A stretch of 64,000 nucleotides of DNA from JARRNE01 sp963824085 (GTDB lineage: Bacteria; Pseudomonadota; Gammaproteobacteria; Chromatiales; Chromatiaceae). The notes beneath the pieces are model-generated. The model was not told the DNA's origin and did no database searches. It saw nothing but the letters and a program-made list of their open reading frames with translations. The stretch spans positions 296,655 through 360,654 of the forward strand of contig CAWGNT010000013.1 in assembly GCA_963824085.1 (NCBI GenBank). Reading direction: 5' to 3'. Below, one piece after another: positions 60,020-64,000 of this stretch. Within the stretch, counting starts at the first letter, position 1. Each line of letters starts with the position of its first letter. The translations under genes were made by a program, and so were the position numbers.

Positions 60020-60658
60020 ATGCAACCAAGAGATCAAACCCCGGGGCGGCGTAAAGGATGCCCACCGCTTTCGCTCGCCGTTCTACTTGTCGGCTTGATG
60101 TGTCTTTATGCGCCGGCCTGGGCGGAGAGCAGCGCCGTCGAACATGCCGTCGCCGACCTCAAGGACGGTGACTACCTTTCCGCGGCGGCGACGCTCCGGC
60201 AGGCGGCTGCCAATGGCGACGCAGAGGCCATGTTCCATTTGGGGAACCTCGCTTACGACGGGACAGGTGTCGCCCAGAGCTACCCCGACGCAATCGACTG
60301 GTATTGCCGCGCCGCTCTCGCGGGGAGCGAAGAGGCCAAGCGGCGATTGCAGTCCATCGACTTTGCGGGCTGGTCGCAGCGGCGAGCGGCCGCTGGCTGG
60401 CAAAGCGCCTGCGATCAGCGCCTAAAACCCAAACCTGCAAAGCAGGAGCCCGCTCCAACCCAAGAAAAAGCCGAGCAGCCGAATGTCACGGTCACTATTC
60501 GTCGTGAGACCGCGCCGACCTATGAGACCGAAGCGCTGCCGATCTATTGGCCCTGGTACTGGAACCTACCGCGTCCCCCGCCGCCGAAGCCGCCCCGTCG
60601 GCGTGCGCCCATTCTGCAGGGTCCCGACCACAGGGCTCCACACGTAAATTTAAGGTGA
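60020..60658 (+). CDS. Exported Sel1-repeat protein
   Basis: 212 aa from the ATG at 60020; upstream residues lack similarity. A signal anchor (LSLAVLLVGLMCLYAPAWA), then one to two Sel1-like repeats (DYLSAAATLRQAAANGDAEAMFHLGNLAYDGTGVAQSYPDAIDWYCRAALAGSEEAKRRL) and a Pro-rich, Trp/Tyr-containing tail (YWPWYWNLPRPPPPKPPRRR). Sel1 proteins serve as periplasmic scaffolds. A further Sel1 gene follows 286 bp later. Confidence 0.75.
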   Translation: MQPRDQTPGRRKGCPPLSLAVLLVGLMCLYAPAWAESSAVEHAVADLKDGDYLSAAATLRQAAANGDAEAMFHLGNLAYDGTGVAQSYPDAIDWYCRAALAGSEEAKRRLQSIDFAGWSQRRAAAGWQSACDQRLKPKPAKQEPAPTQEKAEQPNVTVTIRRETAPTYETEALPIYWPWYWNLPRPPPPKPPRRRAPILQGPDHRAPHVNLR

Positions 60659-60738
60659 GGGCTGCGCCGCTTTGACGGATACGGGAGAACCATCCGGCGA
60701 GTCGTTATGCGAACAAATACCGCAACCTGATTCTGCCC

Positions 60739-60790
60739 AGCCCGTCATCCCGGCATGGAGCGCCGGGAACCAGACTCCAGGGATGGGGTG
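60739..60790. repeat. Short palindromic intergenic repeat (CGTCATCCCGGC type)
   Basis: GTCATCCCGGCATGGAGCGC... with a stem CCCGGC (60749-60754)/GCCGGG (60762-60767). This resembles the common 'cgtcatNccggc...gccgggaNccag' repeat of proteobacterial intergenic DNA. Between the two Sel1 genes. Confidence 0.5.
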
Positions 60791-60943
60791 AAACGATTGC
60801 CAGCTGAGCTTCCTCGGAAATACACAAAGAACTGTCCGAGCGTGCCGCCAGGGACCAACGCGAAACCAGGGCCGCTCCGCTGCACCTCGGGCAGGTATTA
60901 TTGCCGGGTGCGTTCCTCCGAAAAGACCGGCCTCAACTGCCAC

Positions 60944-61720
60944 ATGCGGCTCCCCTGGCGCCATCCTCTCTACATCGTCTTCCTGATCTTGCTTACGGCC
61001 TGTGCGCTTGAGCCGAAGGCTATCCTTGGTTCTGCAGACGCCCAGTACCGGCTCGGTCTCAAGTATCTCGTCGCCGAGCCTCCCGACTACGAAAAGGCTT
61101 CCTACTGGCTGCGACGGGCCGCCGTTCAGGGCAACACCGAGGCACAGAAACAGCTCGGGCGCTTCTATGCCGTTGGCTGGGGCGGCGAGCCTAACCCAGT
61201 GCAGGCGTACCTCTGGCTGCAGCTGGCATCCGTCCTGGATCCGGAAGCCGACCGCGACCGTCACGTCCTCGCTCGTGGCATGACCAAGGAGCAGCTAAAT
61301 CAGGCGCAGGCGCTCGCGGCCGCCTTCCAGCCGGGTCAGGCCCCGGATGCTGACCTAGAAGCGACGAGACGAGCAGCCGCGGCCAGAAAGGTGGCACAGA
61401 AACAACGGCAGCCCGCGTCGGCGAAAGACTCCGGTACGCCCAGAAAGCTCTATTTCGTGAAGCTCGGGGTCTTCGCTAGCCCCGCGAACGTGGAGCGCCT
61501 CGAAACGCGCCTGCATGGTCAAGGTCAGCGCATTGAAACTGAGACCGTGAGTCGCGATGGGCGCGATCTGATCGTGGTCCGTGCCGGCCCCTATGCCGAT
61601 GCTGCCTCCGCGCGCGCCGCGCTCAAGAGGCTCAAGACCAAGGTCGGCATTCAGGGTGAATTGCTGGTAATCCCCCCACAAGCGAGTCGGCCGGCAGCCG
61701 GTTCCAAAGCAGCGTCCTAA
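60944..61720 (+). CDS. Lipoprotein with Sel1 repeat and SPOR domain
   Basis: 258 aa from ATG 60944. Lipobox LLTAC with Cys20 as the acylated residue. Sel1-like helices (ADAQYRLGLKYL...YWLRRAAVQGNTEAQKQLGRFYAVGWGG, about 30-95), a charged linker and a C-terminal SPOR domain (KLYFVKLGVFASPANVERLETRL..., about 165-245) that binds denuded peptidoglycan at division sites. Likely an outer-membrane lipoprotein linked to cell-wall or division. An upstream in-frame ATG at 60755 would add an unlikely extension. Confidence 0.82.
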   Translation: MRLPWRHPLYIVFLILLTACALEPKAILGSADAQYRLGLKYLVAEPPDYEKASYWLRRAAVQGNTEAQKQLGRFYAVGWGGEPNPVQAYLWLQLASVLDPEADRDRHVLARGMTKEQLNQAQALAAAFQPGQAPDADLEATRRAAAARKVAQKQRQPASAKDSGTPRKLYFVKLGVFASPANVERLETRLHGQGQRIETETVSRDGRDLIVVRAGPYADAASARAALKRLKTKVGIQGELLVIPPQASRPAAGSKAAS

Positions 61721-62513
61721 ATCCGAGGAGGCGGCCAGCATTGCGGTTCCCGAAAGGGAGGCCTGGTCTGCCGATACGGCCCGACATGCATACGGACAAA
61801 CCAACCTTGTCCGCCGAGGCTCCGGTACAAGCCTCAGGACCACATCTGTCGAAAAAGTTTACACTGGATAACCTGTTGATTTTGCTTATGAGGCATAAAA
61901 ATTGTCAGCAGTCGTAGACAAGTGCCTGCGTAATTTGCACCAAACCTCGGGCTGCATGTGTCAGCTTTTTTTACACTTGGGGGTGTAGAGACTTCAGGCT
62001 CTCGGCTGCGCGGAGAATAGCGGTAACGGGAAGTCCACTACTCAGTGCATGAAGTTCACGTCAGGCCCATTCGACCCGCTGCTCGTATCTATTGGGTCCG
62101 GTGCTTGCCGGCCCCTCTCGTGCCGTCCCGAGATGTCGCGGAGGCAAAGTCAATTGCGATGATGCCGGCGGATGTTGCGGACAAGTGGCCTGGTCCGAGC
62201 AAGCCGGTTCTGAGAAGCTGCGAGAAACCGTCCCCGGCCCGCAGAACCACCATCGAAGGCCGCTAAAACGCAATCGGTTGGAACGGCGCTCACCTTAATC
62301 TGCCGGTACTGCGCAGACGATGAAGCGCGAGATAAGGGGGCGGAGATGTCTGTTGAACCGAAAAAGGCAGTCCGCCTTCAGGTCGGCTCTGTAGTCGCGT
62401 TTCGGGGCTTGGCACCGCCACTCTCAGTGGGTGAGCAGCCCGACGATGCATTTCGACGCCTCACATTCGGTCTTGATCTGCTGGCGGCCGGAAGCTGGCA
62501 GCTAATCTTCGGA
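61721..62513. other. Region without supported genes
   Basis: About 790 bp. Part (61850-62000) is AT-rich. Short open frames on either strand have neither family similarity nor good ribosome-binding sites. Confidence 0.4.
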
Positions 62514-62768
62514 TCAGCCGTCCGTACCGGTCCCTCCGGAACGGGAAACCCAGAACTCATGGGTTGCAGTTGCCCCGACTTGGTGTATCCGTTCACCCCG
62601 CGCTGGCTCCCACGCCCCGCACCAATCGGCGAGGCCGACCACCGGCCATGCGGTCCAGCTGTCGCCGCTGGCCGTGGTCATCAGCTGAGGCGGTTGACGC
62701 CTGCACTCGTGACGTTGGGCGGCTGACCGCTCACGGCAGAAACGGCAGTTTTCACAGCTCTGGTTCAT
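62514..62768 (-). CDS. Small cysteine-rich hypothetical protein
   Basis: 84 aa from ATG 62768: NQSCENCRFCRE, HECRRQPPQ and WPVVGLADWCGAWEP. Small proteins with CxxCxxC, CRRxPP and WPxVxxxDWCG blocks are common in phages and bacteria and are probably zinc- or iron-sulfur-binding, with no known function. The end after EF is variable. Confidence 0.55.
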   Translation of the reverse strand: MNQSCENCRFCRERSAAQRHECRRQPPQLMTTASGDSWTAWPVVGLADWCGAWEPARGERIHQVGATATHEFWVSRSGGTGTDG

Positions 62769-63906
62769 CGACTCACTTCCGCTACAAAGTACGACTCGCA
62801 ACATTGTTGAGGATAGTGGACCTGTGTTGGCGATGCCACCTCAACTCGATCCTCGGGCATTCCCGGGAGTCAAACAGTTCGCATATGGAGCTCGCAGGCG
62901 GTGCGCAGCATACTTCATCAACAACTACCGTCTCCGCTGCGGCCTCCACCGAGCGCTATCCAACGCTCCGTTAAGCGTGCGTAAAGTGCGGTTGCAGCAC
63001 TTCGGTCTCCGCAAGCACTCTGCACATCGCGCGCCATGCATAAAAAGTCACGACAATACAGCGCGTTAGGAAAGCACGTTAGCCGCCGCACCTGTGGCAC
63101 TGTCGGACCGCGGCGACACTTTTCCGCGCGGCCGAAGGGGCATTGACCACGCTGACTCGGCGTTGCCGATAAACCACTGGCCCCTCTGCCAGGGAAGGCC
63201 GTCTGAATTCGTTCCCCCGGAACGGGGAAGGCTAGGATGGGGGTCGAGCGCAAAGTTGACGGATGAGCCGACCGTAAGTGTCTTTGCTTCTGGCTTTTCT
63301 CCTCGCGTCGACCGCATCTGCGTTTCCATTTTCGACTCCGCTCTGTCCATCCGCCTGCCCAGGCTGCGCAGGGGTATGCGCTCATCCAAGGGTCCGTTTT
63401 GCTTAGCGCCGGGGCCAAGAGCGCTCGGGCTCTGCCGAAACGGAGAGCATCCTTGGCATGATCCACCTTCGAACCGATGACTGCGCTCGACAAATACGAC
63501 TCTCCGCCGGAGCCTCGGCAAACCGTCGGCATAACCCAACAACTCCGACGTCGCGATAGCTGAGTGCCACACCGCCGAGTCCTTTTCATCCTCGCTGTCG
63601 CCCCTAACTTGACCCGCGAGCCTGCGGATCCTTGTCAACCTGGCCTAGAAGATGCTCATGCGTTCACTGGGTGGCCGCAAGCCCGGGCGAAATTGACAAG
63701 GGTCAACTCTTACTCGCAAATGTGTGACGCATTTCCGCAACTTTGTATCGCATCTGCAAATATTGGGTATCGCTCAACTAATCTTTGTGCTACAACGCGC
63801 GGTACGGTCTTGGGCTATCCCGGCCTGGAGGTGTCCAGCCCTGGACGGACAGGGCGTTAAGCAACAAGCCACCGGAATGTGGCAGTTATTCGCTGAGAGG
63901 CTTAGG
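62769..63906. other. Region without supported genes
   Basis: About 1.1 kb. Several frames stay open on the minus strand (62918-63638), but their residues are Arg/Ser-rich and look like shadows of high GC. I see no recognisable remnant, RNA gene or repeat array. A near-palindromic stretch at 63211-63235 (CCCCCGGAACGGGG) may be an intergenic repeat. Confidence 0.35.
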
Positions 63907-64000
63907 ATGGGCCAACTAAGCATGATTCCGCTCACTAGCGCCATGGGGATCGGCTGTCTCAGCGCTTACTTTAGTCATCTGCAACCTCAGCAGGAGGGCA
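63907..64000 (+). CDS. Possible 5' end of a gene running off the window
   Basis: An open frame starts at ATG 63907 (MGQLSMIPLTSAMGIGCLSAYF) and is still open at 64000. The hydrophobic start could be a signal or membrane segment. Only a weak ribosome-binding site (GAGAGGCTTAGG). Too short to name. Confidence 0.25.
   Translation, partial: MGQLSMIPLTSAMGIGCLSAYFSHLQPQQEG

Noticed and set aside
62918..63638. Overlapping minus-strand open frames of about 190-220 codons
   Set aside because: Arg/Ser-rich, no ribosome-binding site, no motif, and mutually overlapping in different frames.

Overview
The window is a high-GC gammaproteobacterial chromosome segment dominated by a denitrification island. 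It carries a cytochrome cd1 nitrite reductase cluster (nirI, nirS, nirE, nirC, nirF, nirG, nirH, nirDL, nirJ, nirN-like), a cytochrome c-dependent nitric oxide reductase (norCB apart from norEF-norQ-norD), two Crp/Fnr regulators (an Fe-S cluster FNR type and a cysteine-free DNR type) and the O2-independent ubiquinone genes ubiTUV. A sulfur-globule protein and a DsrC/TusE-like protein suggest a sulfur-oxidising denitrifier, probably Chromatiales-like. The genus cannot be fixed from the sequence. No rRNA, tRNA or CRISPR array was seen.

Layout. 1-4.4 kb (-): ptsP, a hemerythrin-domain protein, nnrS and a DUF488 protein. 4.7-7.2 kb (-): ubiU-ubiV-ubiT; 7.7-8.4 kb (+): FNR. 8.7-15.1 kb (-): norE, norF-like, a small helical periplasmic protein, norQ, a membrane protein, a polyferredoxin, norD and a monohaem cytochrome. 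15.2-18.8 kb: a small protein, a DsrC-like fusion protein without cysteines, a broken hemerythrin gene, a sulfur-globule protein and a ferritin-like protein. 18.9-23.0 kb: an unknown coiled-coil gene, norB, norC and dnr. 23.1-25.7 kb and 34.5-37.2 kb: two direct copies of nirN-cytochrome-nirJ. Between them lie a RAYT transposase element, integrase and Uma2 remnants, and a complete Mrp/Mnh Na+/H+ antiporter operon. 37.2-46 kb (-): the rest of nir. 46.1-47.8 kb: Dps-like, PilZ and two unknown genes. 48.3-56.2 kb: alpha-2-macroglobulin plus pbpC. 56.5-61.7 kb: YcgR-like PilZ protein, PEP-CTERM protein, Rpn nuclease with a 12-bp repeat tract, and two Sel1 proteins. 61.7-64 kb: mostly without supported genes.

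Regulation. Seven FNR/DNR-type palindromes (TTGAN-N4-NTCAA or one-mismatch forms) were found. They precede norE, the small helical protein, the DsrC-like gene, the unknown coiled-coil gene, norC, nirS and nirI. Most sit where a class II site at about -41.5 would place a plausible start. This ties several unknown genes to denitrification.

Most unusual points. (1) The 2.6-kb direct repeat flanks an antiporter island, has sharp mosaic boundaries, and holds two nirN copies that each carry three frameshifts, one at a shared site. (2) A DNR-box-controlled protein fuses a beta-rich N-terminal domain to a DsrC/TusE fold that has lost both redox cysteines. (3) An unknown coiled-coil gene has a textbook FNR/DNR class II promoter. 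Some frameshifts (nirN copies, mrpA, hemerythrin) may be assembly errors and must be checked against reads.
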